The notes under the pieces were generated by a model. The model had not been told where the DNA came from. It saw only the letters and a list, made by a program, of their open reading frames with translations, and searched no databases. The position numbers were made by a program, and so were the translations under genes. Positions 42,437-55,000 of a stretch of DNA of 64,000 nt are shown here, piece after piece (position 1 is the stretch's first letter; each line of letters begins with the position of its first letter). The stretch is from Gymnothorax reevesii (taxonomy: Eukaryota > Chordata > Actinopteri > Anguilliformes > Muraenidae): assembly GCA_029721435.1 (NCBI GenBank), contig CM056574.1:75807501-75871500 (forward strand). The letters are read 5' to 3'.

Positions 42437-42939
42437 CTAGCCTGCGTTGCTAGCGGTCAGCGGCTGGGGGGAGAAAGGAGAGGAAAGACCGCCTGCACGA
42501 TAACGTAGGGCTTTTGAGTAGCCGCCCACTTCCTTGCGCAACGAGCCGCGACGGACCACCCCTTTTTTAAACCAATGAAACTCGAGTGTAATTTGAGAGC
42601 AAAAGTGATGCGTGGAGATCAAATCATCTAGTAAATGATTGATCGCCTGTAGTTGTTCGTTCTTTAGAGTTATCTTTCGGTCGTGAATTTCGAGAGATTC
42701 AAGCGATTTCTTTATCAAAGCGTCGTTCTCTACATTCGCCATCTTTGTTCTGGCAGTTTACGGCGTAACCATGCGTTGCGTTACATTCGATGACAGTTAA
42801 ATTTTGATTGACACCTCTTAAGCCAATCAGTAATTCCCGTTCACTGGTGAACGAACAACTCAAAATCCCTACGTTTTTGTGCAGGCGGTCTTTCCTCTCC
42901 GTTCTCCCGCCAGCCGCTGACCGCCGGCCACGCAGGCTA
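42437..42939. mobile_element. hAT-like inverted-repeat element
   Basis: A 503-bp element with inverted repeats of about 65 bp. The left reads CTAGCCTGCGTTGCTAGCGG and continues to GAGGAAAGACCGCCTGCAC; the right is the mirror at 42881-42939. An 8-bp GCAAATAG duplication (42429-42436, 42940-42947) is the hAT target-site length. Between the arms is a short helicase-like coding fragment instead of a transposase. Confidence 0.75.
42560..42742 (-). pseudogene. Helicase-like N-terminal fragment
   Basis: The minus-strand ATG at 42742 opens MANVENDALIKKSLESLEIH, followed by ITLKNEQLQAINHLL. L-K-x-E-Q-x-x-A-I-x-x-L is the Q-motif-like entry of RecQ-type helicase domains, such as those of the helicase-like genes common in fish genomes. 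The Walker A part is absent; the frame turns into unrelated sequence after about 42 residues, perhaps at a lost splice site. The 5' side has CGCCATCTTTG just before the ATG. Similarity is judged from motif memory. Confidence 0.4.
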
Positions 42940-42947
42940 GCAAATAG

Positions 42948-43194
42948 CCGGAAGATAGAGTTATTGCAAGAACTGGCACAGACTCTTTCAGGTATGCAAA
43001 AATATGAAAAGTGTTAAGAAGCCCTTGTAACTCAGCTAAGCTAAAATCGGCCTCTGTAAGGCAGTTGAGTTTAAAATTGTTTAAAAAGAACAGCTATAAA
43101 AACAAATAAATAAACAAAAATTACATGGAGGTTGTGTAGCAAAAGAGATACTAATACGAAGAGACATGACGTGCATACAAGCCCCTGTGACACG
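42948..43194. other. Non-coding interval
   Basis: Continuation of the sequence interrupted by the hAT-like element; no feature recognised. Confidence 0.4.
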
Positions 43195-44022
43195 ATCTTG
43201 GATCTTAACCAGGGGTGCCAATAATTATGGCGGGCACTGTAAATGTTTCAGATCATCAAACAAACTTTACGGTTAGACAAAGATAACCCAAGTAAATACA
43301 AAATGCAGTTTTTAAATGATGATTTCATTCATTAAGGGAAAAGATCTATCCAGATCTATCCCAGAGTGAATAAGTAATTCACCCCCACTTCCCCTTTACT
43401 AAATCTTGAATCAACTGTGATTAACAACATTTTTTTGTTCAATTTCACTAGCCACACCCAGGCCTGATTACTGCCAGATCTGTTGAATCAAGAAATCACT
43501 TAAATAGGACCTGTCTGACAAAGTGAAGATCTAAAAGATCTTAAAAAAACAACACATCACGCCACAATCTAAAGAAATTTAAAAACCGATGAGAAACAGT
43601 CATTGACATCAATCAGTCTGGAATGGTTTACAAAGCCATTTCTAAGGCTTTGGGACTCCAGCGAATCGCAGTGAGAGCCATTATCCATAAACGGAGAAAG
43701 CTTGGAACAGTAGTGGACCTTCCCAGGTGTGGCCAGCCAACAAAAATTAATCCAAGAGCGCATCAACAACTCATCCAGGAGGTCACGAAATAACCCAGAA
43801 CAACATCTAAAGAACTTTAGGCCTCACTTGGTTCAGTTAAAATCAGTGTTCATGATTCAACAATATGAAAGAGATTGGTAAAAAATAGCATCTAGTTCCA
43901 AGGTGAGAACCACTGCTGACCAGAAAGAACACAAAGGCTCATCTCACATTTGCCAAAAAACATCTTGATGGTCCTCAAGACTTTTGGGATAATATTCTGT
44001 GGACTGACGAGACAAAAGTTGT
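43195..44022 (+). mobile_element. Tc1-like element #3, truncated
   Basis: It starts with a Tc1-type terminus (AACCAGGGGTGCCAATAATT at about 43207). 43600-43795 encodes, with stops, the N-terminal DNA-binding region (SGMVYKAISKALGLQ, VRAIIHKRRKLGTVVDLPR). 43975-44022 reads FWDNILWTDETKV, the first catalytic Asp. At that point the element is cut off by the structured repeat array. Confidence 0.75.
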
Positions 44023-44965
44023 GAAGCTACAAGTAATGGCGTCCGTGTAGCGACGCGGTGACTATCCATCCCTCGCCATGAAAATACGTTTGGGTTTTTG
44101 ATGTCTGAAAGAACTCGTGTCATCATAAAAATTGATAAACAGGTCAAGGGTGGCGAGCTCTTACATCTGATCGGGGCGTTGCCCATGAGGGCAGCAAAAT
44201 GCCTCAATAGTGCCCCCTTGAAATTTAAAAAAACCACTCCCCATAAGGAATAGGAAAATGAAAATTGGTAGACATGTATATTTTGCCAAGACAAACAAAA
44301 AAGTCTTTGGCACCATTGGTCAACTCCAAACAGGAAGTCAGCCATTTTGGTTTCCACACGTTGTATATTAACAAACTCCTCCTAGAGATTCCATCCAATC
44401 AACCTCATACTGATTAAAGATCATCAAAAGACCATGCTGATCAAAAGTTGCACTCTGTATGTCTGTAGCTCAATGGGCGTGGACGCTATGGCGTCCTAAT
44501 TTCTGATGCCTCGCCATGTACATTCTACCAGCTCTCCCTTCCTCATGCTTCATCCAAATGGATCGAAAATTCCTGTACATGGGAAAAGCTCCACCCTGAA
44601 CGCCTTGATGTGCTGCTAAACAATCTACCTCAGCATGCCCCCTTATGGAAACAGAATATGCCATATTTTACGTTAAAATTGGTTGATTTGCTCAAAACTT
44701 CACATTTGTGCTGAGGGTCTGCCCCTGAATGCACCTGCCCCAATTTGGTTACACTTTGAGCGACTTCTGATAGATGAAGTATCAACTTATCATAATTCCT
44801 TCAGCTTTGTCCGATTCGCTCGACACTTTCTCTCAGGTTGGGGCCGGCACTTGACATGTCCAATGGTCGTGAGTGCACAGCTGCACCCGTCAGGATCTCA
44901 CCACAAACCCCAATGTGCGCATGGGGGCGAGGGCCCGATCAACGCTGCTTGCAGCTTTAATTAGG
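44023..44965. repeat. Structured repeat array: diverged first unit
   Basis: It shares with the later units the blocks AACTCCTCCTAGAGATT, AACAGGAAGTC.GCCATTTT and the unit end AACGCTGCTTGCAGCTTTAA (44942-44961), but is otherwise much diverged. It starts abruptly inside Tc1 #3. Confidence 0.7.
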
Positions 44966-45012
44966 GCCCGAGAACGACTGCAAGTCGTCCGCGGAGGACC
45001 CTATTGAAATCA

Positions 45013-47630
45013 TGCTGTTTATTAGGGCCCGAGCACCGACCGGTGCCAGGGCCCGGAACGGGTCCTGGCACCGAAGGCGCGAGGAACCTATTGTTTTTGA
45101 TAGGATTTTTATTCTTCTTCTTCTTCTTCTTCTTTTTATTCTGCTACGAGAACGCATTTTTGAGGGCTTTGCCATGCACGAAAACTCACAAAAATTTGCC
45201 CACACGTCAGTCGTGGTGAAAATTGCAAAGTATTATTATTTTTGTGCTTGGTCATGCCCCGGTGGCTCTATAGCGCCACCAAACACACGGCCATTTTGGA
45301 ACGCACTTTCTCGGATTCTCACGAAATTTGGTAGGGTCATAGTAGTCATCTTATATTTTTTTGTCAATTTTTTTGAAATTTTTTTGCCACACAGGAAGTG
45401 AGCTATGAGCCATTTCCTGCGTTTTTTCAGATTTTACGAACACATTTTTGAGGGCCTTATCATACTCGAAAAGACACCAAACTTCACTCATAGACTTAAA
45501 ATATTAAGTTCCTTGATTCGATATCTCATTTGGCACTATGTGTGACATGGTGGCTCTATAGCGCCTCCTAATACATAATTGCATATTTGAGGGCATCAAC
45601 ATGCTTGAAAACTCACAAAACTTTGCAAACACATTAAGCTGGTCATACTATTTACTAAGATATAGGGTTCACAGATCGATGTGGCTAAATTGCATTACAG
45701 CGCCAGCATGTTTAACCTACATGTACAAAATTCGATGGACATGTGTACTAGGCCAAGACCTAAAAAAAAGTCTCTTGGTGCCATGACCTCGACTCAACAG
45801 GAAGTCCGCCATTTTTAATTGAATTTGTAAATTTTTTTAATTTTTTGCCATTCACAGGCATCGTACTTTAACGAACTCCTCCTAGAGATTTTATCCGATC
45901 AACGTAAAATTTCGCATATGACATCTTAAGACCTTGGCAATGTTAAATTGCGAAGCTTTTTTTGATTCATCGAACTTTGTATCCGTGGCTTCGCGGCGAA
46001 TTTTGATGTTCCGCCATGAAACAGGAAGTTGGTTTTACGCACACATGCTTTGTGAAAGTTGCGTGAAACTTCACAGGCTTGATAATAGTCTACTTCCAAG
46101 TATACCCACATGTTGATATTGGATTGGGTGTGGTCAGGTGGCTCCACAGCGCCCTCTTGACACGGCCATGTTGAGATAAAAGTGCTTTAATGTTCATGAA
46201 ATTTAGTGTGGTCATTGCGTTTGTCATGTCGAGTGATGGTAATTTTTTTGAAGTTTTTTGGCCAAACAGGAAGTGAGCTATGAGCCATTTCCTGCGTTTT
46301 TCCAAATTATAGAAACACATGTTTGGAAGCCTTAGAATACTCAAAATCTTGCAAAAAGATGCACAAATTATAATTGTCTTATTGTCTTCTTGTTGGCTCT
46401 TTAGGGCCCCCAATCAGATTTTTAAAAGAATTGCCTTTTTGAGGGTCTCAGCATGTTCGAAAACTCACAAAATTTTGTAAATGTATAAAAACCATCATTC
46501 GTATTACTCTGACAAAAAACTTACAAATCGACATGGCAAAAATGGCATGATAGCGCCCCCTGGAAAATTTCAAATAAGCAGCCCTCGCAGCCCGGTAAAC
46601 CCACATGTATGAAATTCGGTAGACATGTGGAATATGCCGAGACCGACAAAAAAGTCTCTTGGGGCCATGACCTAGACTCAACAGGAAGGCTGCCATTTTT
46701 AATTGAAATTGCAACTTTTTTTTTTTTTGCCATTCACAGGTGTCGTACTTTAACGAACTCCTCCTACAGATTTTATCCGATCAACTTAAAATTTGGCATT
46801 TAATATCTAAAAACCTTGCTGACGTTAAATTGCGAAGCTTTTTTGATTTCATCGAACGATGCATCCGTGGCATCATGGCGAATTTTGATGTCCTGCCATG
46901 AAACAGGAAGTTGCTTTCAATTCCACATACTTTGTGGGATTTGCCTGAAACTTTCCAAGCTTGATAACATTGTCCGCCAAAGTATAGATATATGCTTATT
47001 TTATATCGAGAGGTGCCAGGTGGCTCCACAGCGCCCTTTAGATATGGCCATGTTCAGATAAAAGTGCTTGAAAGTTCATGAAATTTGATATGATCATTGC
47101 ATTAGTCATTCTCCGCAATTGTTAATTTTTTGAAATTTTTTTGCCAAACAGGAAGTGAGCTATGAGCTATTTCCTGCGTTTTTCCAAATTTTACGAACAC
47201 ATGTTTTAAGGCCTTAGAATGCTCCAAAACTTGCAAAACCATCCAAAAATTAGAACTGTCTTATTGTCTTCAATACATCCATCAATTGGCACTAAATGGG
47301 GCATAATGGCTCTATAGTGCCCCAATAATATTTATAAAAGAATTGCTCTTTTGAAAGTCTAAACATGCTGGAAATTTTACAAAAATCAAAACACTCATGG
47401 AGCCCCGTATTACGATTACTGTGTTGTAGATTTTGTGCACAGGCAAGTCAAAATGGTATCATAGCGCCCTCCAAAAAATTTTTGCACTCCCATCAGGAAA
47501 CCACATTGTACGCGGTCGAGCTGTGTCCAATGGCTCTGAATGGACACCTGCAGCCATCAAGATCTTGCTGCCACCCCAATGTGCACAGGGGGGGCGAAGG
47601 CCCTTTCAACGCTGCTTGCAGCTTTAATTA
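45013..47630. repeat. Structured repeat array: unit 1
   Basis: It has a head (45022-45110: AGGGCCCGAGCACCGACCGG and palindromic GC-rich sequence), a CTT microsatellite, and three monomers marked by CAGGAAGTGAGCTATGA at 45395, 46268 and 47151 (spacing 873 and 883). The unit ends GCTGCTTGCAGCTTTAATTA. AGCGCC words punctuate each monomer. No coding: all long frames are stop-free by chance or from CTT runs. Confidence 0.85.
45107..45136. repeat. CTT microsatellite of unit 1
   Basis: TTCTTCTTCTTCTTC run after GGATTTTTATT. Homologous runs at 47722-47748 and 47811-47838. Confidence 0.9.
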
Positions 47631-50391
47631 GGGCCCGTGCACCGACCGGTGCCAGGGCCCGGAACGGGTCCTGGCACCGAAGGTGCGAGGAACCTATTGT
47701 TTTTGATGGGATTTTTATTATTCTTCTTCTTCTTCTTCTTCTTCTTCTTATTAGGGCCCGAGCACCGACCGGTGCGAGGAACCTATTGTTTTTGATGGGA
47801 TTTTTATTATTCTTCTTCTTCTTCTTCTTCTTCTTCTTTTTATTCTGCTGCGAGAACGCATTTTTGAGGGCTTTGCCATGCACAAAAACTCACAAAAATT
47901 TGCCCACACGTCAGTCGTCGTGAAAATTGCAAACTATTATTATTTTTGTGCTTGGACATGCCCCGGTGGCTCTATAGCGCCACCAAACACACGGCCATTT
48001 TGGAACGCACTTGCTCGGATTCTCACGAAATTTTATAGAGTCATAGTAGTCATCATAAATTTTTTTGTAAATTTTTTTGAAATTTTTTTGCCTCACAGGA
48101 AGTGAGCTATGAGCCATTTCCTGCGTTTTTTTAGATTTTACGAACACATTTTTGAGGGCCTTATCATACTCGAAAACTCACCAAACTTGGCTCATAGACT
48201 AGAAATATTACGTTCTTTGATTCGATATCTCATTTGGCACTGGGTGTGACATGGTAGCTCTATAGCGCCCCCTAATACATAATTGCATTTTTGAGGGCCT
48301 CAGCATGCTTGAAAACTCACAAAACTTTGCAAACATATTAAGCTGGTCTTACTTTTAACTATAATTTAGGGTGTACAGATGGATGTGGCAAAATTGCATT
48401 ACAGCGCCACCTAGAAAATTTCAATGAAGCAGCCCTCGCAGCGTGTTTGACCTACATATACAAAATTCGGTGGACATGTGTACTATGCCAAGACCTAAAA
48501 AAAATTCTCTTGGTGCCCTGACCTAGACTCAACAGGAAGTCCGCCATTTTTAATTGAATTTGCAAATTTTTTAAATTTTTTGCCATTCACAGGCTTCGTA
48601 CTTTAACGAACTCCTCCTAGAGATTTTATCCGATCAACTTAAGATTTTGAATTTAACATCATAAGACCTTGTCGATGATAAATTGCGAAGCTTTTTTGGA
48701 TTCATTGAACTTTGTATCCGTGGCGTCGCGGCGAATTTCGATGTTCTGCCATAAAACAGGAAGTTGGTTTTACGCACACATGCTTTGTGAAATTTGCGCG
48801 AAACTTTACAGGCTTTATAGGAGTCTACTTCCAAGTAAACCTATATGTTCATGTTAGATTGGGTGTGGTCAGGTGGCTCCACAGCGCCCTCTTGAAACGG
48901 CCATGTTGAGATAAAAGTGCTTGAATGTTCATGAAATTTGGTGTGATCATTGCTTTGTTCATGTTGAGTTATATTAATTTTTTTGAAATTTTTTGGCCAA
49001 ACAGGAAGTGAGCTATGCGCCATTTCCTGCGTTTTTCCAAATTTTATAAACACATGTTTGGATGCTTAAGAATACTCGAAATCTTGCAAAAAGTTGCACA
49101 AATTATAATTGTCTTATTATCTTCAATTTTATATATCAATTTACACTAAATTTGGCACAATGGCTCTATAGCGCCCCCAATCAGATTTTTAAAAGAATTG
49201 CCATTTTGAGGGTCTCTGCATGTTCTAAAACTCACAAAATTTTGTAAATATATAAAGACCATCATTCGTATTACTCTGACAAAAAACTTATATATATACA
49301 TGGCAAAAATGTCACTATAGCGCCCCCTGGAAAATTTTAAATAAGCAGCCCTCGCAGCCTGGTAAACCGACATGTATGAAATTCGGTAGACATGTGGAAT
49401 ATGCCGAGACCTACAAAAAAGACTCTTGGTGCCATGACCTAGACTCAACAGGAAGTCCGCCATTTTTAATTGAATTTGCAACTTTTTTGGATTTTTCGCC
49501 ATTCGCAGGTGTCGTACTTTAACAAACTCCTCCTAGAGATTTCATCCGAACAACTTGAAATTTGGCTAATAGTATCTAAAGACGTTGCCGATGTTAAATT
49601 GCGAAGCTTTTTTGGATTCATCGAATTTTGTTTCCATGGCGTTGCAGCAAATTTCGATGTCCCGCCATGAAACAGGAAGTTGGTTTTTCTCCCACAGACT
49701 TCATGGGTTTTCCCTGAAACTGTCCAAGCTTTATAAAATGGTCCTCCCAAGAATTAATATATGCTAATATTAGATCAAGTGTGGCCAGAAGGCTCCACAG
49801 CGCCCTCTAGATACGGCCATGTTTAGATAAATGTGCTTGAATGTTCATGAAATTTGGAGTGATCATTGCATTAGTCATTCCGGGTTATGGTTTATTATTT
49901 TGGCCAAACAGGTATGAGCTATTAGCTATTTCCTGCGTTTTTCCAAATTTCACGAACATACGTTTGAAGGCCTTAGAATACTCCAAAGCTTGCAGAACCT
50001 TGCACAATTTATAATTGTCTTATTCTCTTCAATGTCATCCATCAATTGGCACTAAATGTGGCATAATGGCTCGATAGCGCCCCCAATCAGATTTTTAAAA
50101 GAAATCTCTTTTGTGGGTCTAAACGTGCTGTAAAAATTACAAAAATCAACACGCTCAAGGAGCCTGGTATTACAATTACTATGCTGGAGATTTAGCGCAC
50201 GGGCATGTCAAAATGATATCAAAGCACCCCTCCAGAAAATTTTTGCACTCTCCGCAGGAAACCACATTGTTCACAGTCTAGCAGTGTCCAATGGCTGTGA
50301 ATGCACACCTGCACCCATCAAGATTTTGCTGCCTCCCCAACGTGCAAGAGGGGTGCGAGGGCCCTTTCAACGCTGCTTGCAGCTTTAATTA
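47631..50391. repeat. Structured repeat array: unit 2, with a doubled head
   Basis: Two heads in tandem (47631-47750 and 47753-47845), each followed by a CTT run, suggest slippage or recombination in the microsatellite. Three monomers follow (markers near 48097, 49001 and 49911). The unit ends with the GCTGCTTGCAGC hairpin at 50372-50383. Confidence 0.85.
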
Positions 50392-51438
50392 TTATTATTA
50401 TTCTGCTGCGAGAACGCATTTTTGAGGGCTTTGCCATGCACGAAAACTCACAAAAATTTGCCGACACGTCAGTCATTGTGAAAATTGCAAACTATTTTTA
50501 TTTTTGTGCTTGGACATGCCCCAGTGGCTCTATAGCGCCACCAAACACGAGGCCATTTTGGAACGCACTTGCTCGGAATCTCACGAAATTCAATGGGGTC
50601 ATAGTAGTCATAATACATTTTTTTGTCAATTTTTTTGAAATTTTTTTGCCACACAGGAAGTGAGCTATGAGCCATTTCCTGCGTTTTTTCAGATTTTACG
50701 AACACATTTTTGAGGGCCTTATCATGCTCGAAAACTCGCCAAACTTGGTTGATTGACTAAAAGTATTAAGTTCTTTCATTCGATATCTCATTTGGCACTA
50801 GGTGTGACATGGTAGCTCTTTAGCGCCCCCTAATACATTATCGCATTTTTGATGGCCTCACCATGCTCGAAAACTCACAAAACTTTGCAAACATATTCAG
50901 CTGGTCATACTCTTTACTAGGATATAGGGTTTACAGATAGATGTGGCAAAATTGCATTACAGCGCCACCTAAAAAATTTCAATGAAGCAGCCCTCGCAGC
51001 GTGTTTAACCTACATGTACAAAATTCGGTGCACATGTGTACTATGCCAAGACCTCAAAAAAAGTCTCTTGGTGCCATGACTTAGACTCTACAGGAAGTCC
51101 GCCATTTTTAATTGAATTTGCAACTTTTTTAAATTTTTTGCCATTCACAGGCGTCGTACTTTAACAAACTCCTCCTAGAGATTTTATTCAATCAACTTGA
51201 AAGTTGGCACAGGCCATCTCAAGACTTTCTCCATGTTAAATTGCGAAGCTTTTTTGGATTCATCGAAATTTGTGTCCGTGGCGTTGCGGCGAATTTCGAA
51301 GTTTCGCCATGAAACTGGAAGTTGCTTTTATGAGCACATGCTTTGTGAGATTTGCGTGAAACTTTACAGGCTTAATAATAGTCTACTTCCAAATATACCT
51401 ATTTGTTGATATTGGATTGGGTGTGGTCAGGTGGCTCC
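50392..51438. repeat. Structured repeat array: unit 3, left part
   Basis: It begins with an ATT run in place of the GGGCCC head and then the same monomer sequence. It is interrupted at 51439 by Gmr1-B copy 1 within GTGGCTCC|ACAGCGCC. The right part continues at 57423. Confidence 0.88.
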
Positions 51439-51937
51439 TGTAATGTGAATATAGGCCACTAGATGGCAGTATTTACCTTTTTTTTGTTAAGCTCAGACTG
51501 GAGTCATGTTTAGACATGTCCTGAACATGTCTGGGGCAAGTCTCAGAAAGTTAAAAAAAAAAGAGGTCTAAATGTGGGTGGGGTCTGCAAAAGAGTATAT
51601 AAGGAAAAGAATTGAGACAGTAAGGTAGTAGGAGAAATTGCAAGAAGATGACCAGACCTGCCATTCTGTTCAAGACCTATGACGTTTCTTTTGTGGATTT
51701 CTTTGCCTGTGTTTGAGCATTTTCTTCATCCAGGACATCACCAAGCCACCCCACCAAAAAGGGACTGTAATTATTTCTGTTTTTTCTTATTTATCAATCT
51801 TGGTCTTTAGTTGTAGGTTGTTATTAGTCTTTGTCTTTGTTAAAAATTAAATGTGTTTTAGTTGTTAAAACTGTGTTTGTCATTCCTTTGCTGTTGCTGT
51901 TGTGTTATAAATGTAATAACAAATTGGGGCCATAACA
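51439..51937 (+). repeat. Gmr1-B copy 1, 5' LTR
   Basis: A 499-bp LTR beginning TGTAATG and ending CATAACA. It contains a TATATAAG box at 51595-51602 and an ATTAAA poly(A)-type signal at 51846-51851. Confidence 0.93.
51595..51602 (+). promoter_or_regulatory. Putative TATA box in Gmr1-B LTR
   Basis: TATATAAG, about 155 bases into the LTR and upstream of the ATTAAA signal. Motif only. Confidence 0.6.
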
Positions 51938-51940
51938 AAT

Positions 51941-51958
51941 TGGGGGCTCGTCCGGGAT
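51941..51958 (+). other. Gmr1-B primer binding site, tRNA-Pro
   Basis: TGGGGGCTCGTCCGGGAT, 3 bases after the LTR, equals the well-known tRNA-Pro primer site used by murine leukaemia viruses. Confidence 0.92.
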
Positions 51959-52086
51959 AGACCATTGTGTGAGTAATTTATTGAAAATCTAACATTCCAA
52001 ATTGTGAAATTGTTTTGTGAATTTTCCTAGATATATATTGACAACAGCAATGGATGATTTCTTGGCATCACCAACCGTAGGGGTTT

Positions 52087-55000
52087 TTGAAGTCTTTTAA
52101 AAAGACAGAACTGCTAGAAATTTGCAGACAGTTGGAGCTGACAGAGGTAAAACCAGCCATGCGAAAAGCAAGACTGGCTAGAGAGATAGTTGAATATTAC
52201 ATTGATGAAAATGTGTTTGCACCAGGAGATCTGGAACAGTTTCCAGTGGAAAATCCAAATATAGAAATGGAACTTAAATTAAAAATGCTAGAGATTGAGA
52301 GGGAAGAAAAAGAAAAACAAAGGCAGTTTGAGTTAGAAAAATTAGCAAGAGAAGAAAAACAAAGAGAATTTGAGAGAGAGAAAGAGGAAAGAGCAGAAAG
52401 AGAGAGACAGAGACAGAGAGATTTTGAATTAGAGAAATTGGATAGAGAAGAAAGACTCCAAATGGAGCAACTAAAAATTAAAATAGCAATGAAAAATAAA
52501 TTTTGTGCTAGTCAGGAGGTAAAACTGGTGCCTCCATTTTCGGAAAAGGATGTTGACAACTATTTCCAATGTTTTGAAAAGGTAGCAAAGAGTTGCCAGT
52601 GGCCAAAGGAACACTGGCCTCTGATGTTGCAAACTGTCCTCAAGGGTAAAGCTCAACAAGCCTATTCGGCTTTGTCTGCAGATGATTCCTCTGATTATGA
52701 GGTTGTCAAAAAGGTTATTTTGAGAGCTTATGAGTTGGTTCTAGAGGCTTACCGACAGAAATTCAGAGGTCTGAAGAAATCTGAAAATCAGACTTATGTT
52801 GAATTTGCTAATGAGAAGCAGGTTTGCTTTGAGCGCTGGTGTACTTCTATGGAGGTCAAGGATGATTTCAACTCACTAAAAGAGATGGTGTTAGTTGAAG
52901 AATTCAAGAACTGTGTTAAGGATGATGTTAAGACCTACCTTAATGAGAAGCAAGCACTGAACTTGCAATCAGCTGCCAAATTTGCAGATGAATATGTTCT
53001 CACTCATAAGTCCAAATTTCAGTCTAGCAGTAACAATAAATGGTCCCAATTTCAGAAAAAGGGTTACGGTGATACCCAAGATTCCTCACCCAAAGACAAA
53101 GACAAATCTGGTGATGGTGCTCAGAAATCCAGTAACAGGTCTGATCAAAGTGTGAAAGCTGATAGTGACAAAAGTGGTCTAGTTTGCAGTTATTGCAAGA
53201 AATCTGGTCATGTTACAACTAACTGTTGGTTCCTTAAAGCTAAGAAAGAAAAAGAAAAGGATACCAAACCAAATGCCTTTGTGAAAACAAGGTTAGAAAC
53301 CCCTGTAGTAGATAACCAATCTGCTAAATTGCCTGCTTCTTGTGGGGCTAAAAAGCCTAATACAGCTGACTTCGTGAGGGAGGAATTTCTTCCATTTGTG
53401 TCAGAGGGATTTGTTGCTCTGAATGAGCATACTACTCCTGTCCCCATATATATCCTAAGGGATACCGGAGCTTCTCAGTCACTTTTGTTGATGGACTCCT
53501 TGGAGTTACGTGATGAGACCGCTTCAGGGGATTTCATACTTGTACAAGGTATTGAAGGGAGGACTGTATCTGTACCCCTGCGCTCTATATTCTTGAAGTC
53601 AGATTTAGTTACAGGACAGGTAAAGGTGGGACTTATGTCAAGTCTACCTATAAAGGGTGTTTCTCTGTTGCTAGGCAATGACCTGGCTGGGGGCAAAGTA
53701 GTTCCCCCTGTACATCTTACTTCACAGCCGAGCACTGAAGATGGGGATGAGGACCCATCTCTGTATCCTTCTTGCGCAGTGACTCGTGCTATGGCCAAGA
53801 AGGCTAAAGAAGATGATGTTGTGGTGCCGTCCAGTACATTGAATAGTCAGGACTCAGGTGGTTCGCCTCATGACTCTGATTGGCCTACTATGGTTTCTCC
53901 GTTTGAGGACTTATCAGATACTTTTATCAGTTCTCTATTCAGCCAGCCGGATGGGTCTGGTGATTCTGATGTGTCTGGAGACTTGTCTCTGTCCAGAAAG
54001 CGGTTGATTGAGGAGCAAACTAATGATCCTGAAATTTGTGTACTAAAGAGGAGAGCCCTTCCTGATAAAGAAATAGACGCAGTTTCAGTTGGGTATTATC
54101 TCAAGGATGGTGTGTTGATGCGGAAGTGGCGCCCTCCTGATATCCCTGCCAATGCAGATTGGGCAGTGGTCAGGCAAATTGTTGTTCCGAAGGTCTATAG
54201 GAATGAGATCTTAACAATGGCTCATAGTTTACCTTTAGGAGGTCATCTTGGTGTTAACAAGACTGTTGATAAGATCATGAAACACTTCTTTTGGCCTGGG
54301 CTTCGGAAAGACGTTTCCAACTTTTGCAAAACCTGTCACACTTGTCAGGTAGTTGGAAAACACCAGTTAGACCCACCTGTAGCTCCATTGCAGCCTATCC
54401 CAGCATTTGGGGAGCCATTCTCTAGGGTCATTGTTGATTGCGTTGGTCCATTACCCAAGACTAGATCTGGAAATCAGTACTTGTTGACAATCATGTGTGC
54501 ATCTACCAGATTCCCCGAAGCCATACCTCTACGTAACATCAAGGCAACTGCAATCTCGAAGGCTTTGATAAAGTTCTTCACGTTGTTTGGCCTTCCCAGG
54601 GAAATTCAGTCAGACCAAGGTAGCAATTTCACTTCTGGATTGTTTCAGCAGGTTGTGTATGAACTAGGTGCAAAACAGATTCTTTCTAGTGCCTATCATC
54701 CAGAAAGTCAGGGTGCCTTAGAGCGGTTTCATTCCACTCTCAAGACAATGATGAGGACTTATTGTTATGACCATGAGAAAGACTGGGATGAAGGGGTTCA
54801 TTTGCTGTTGTTTGCAGCTAGAGAAGCAGTGCAGGAGTCTACTGGATTCAGTCCATTTGAGCTAGTGTTTGGTCATGAAGTGAGAGGACCTTTGCTATTA
54901 TTGAGTGAACAATGGCAAGAGGAAGAGCCGCAAATCAGTCTGTTAGACTATGTTAGCAAGTTCAAGGAAAGATTGTGTGCAGCTTGTGACCTTGCCAAAG

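Noticed and set aside
47557..47883. Lysine-rich minus-strand frame (and phenylalanine-rich plus-strand frames) in the array heads
   Set aside because: They are translations of the CTT microsatellite and its flanks.
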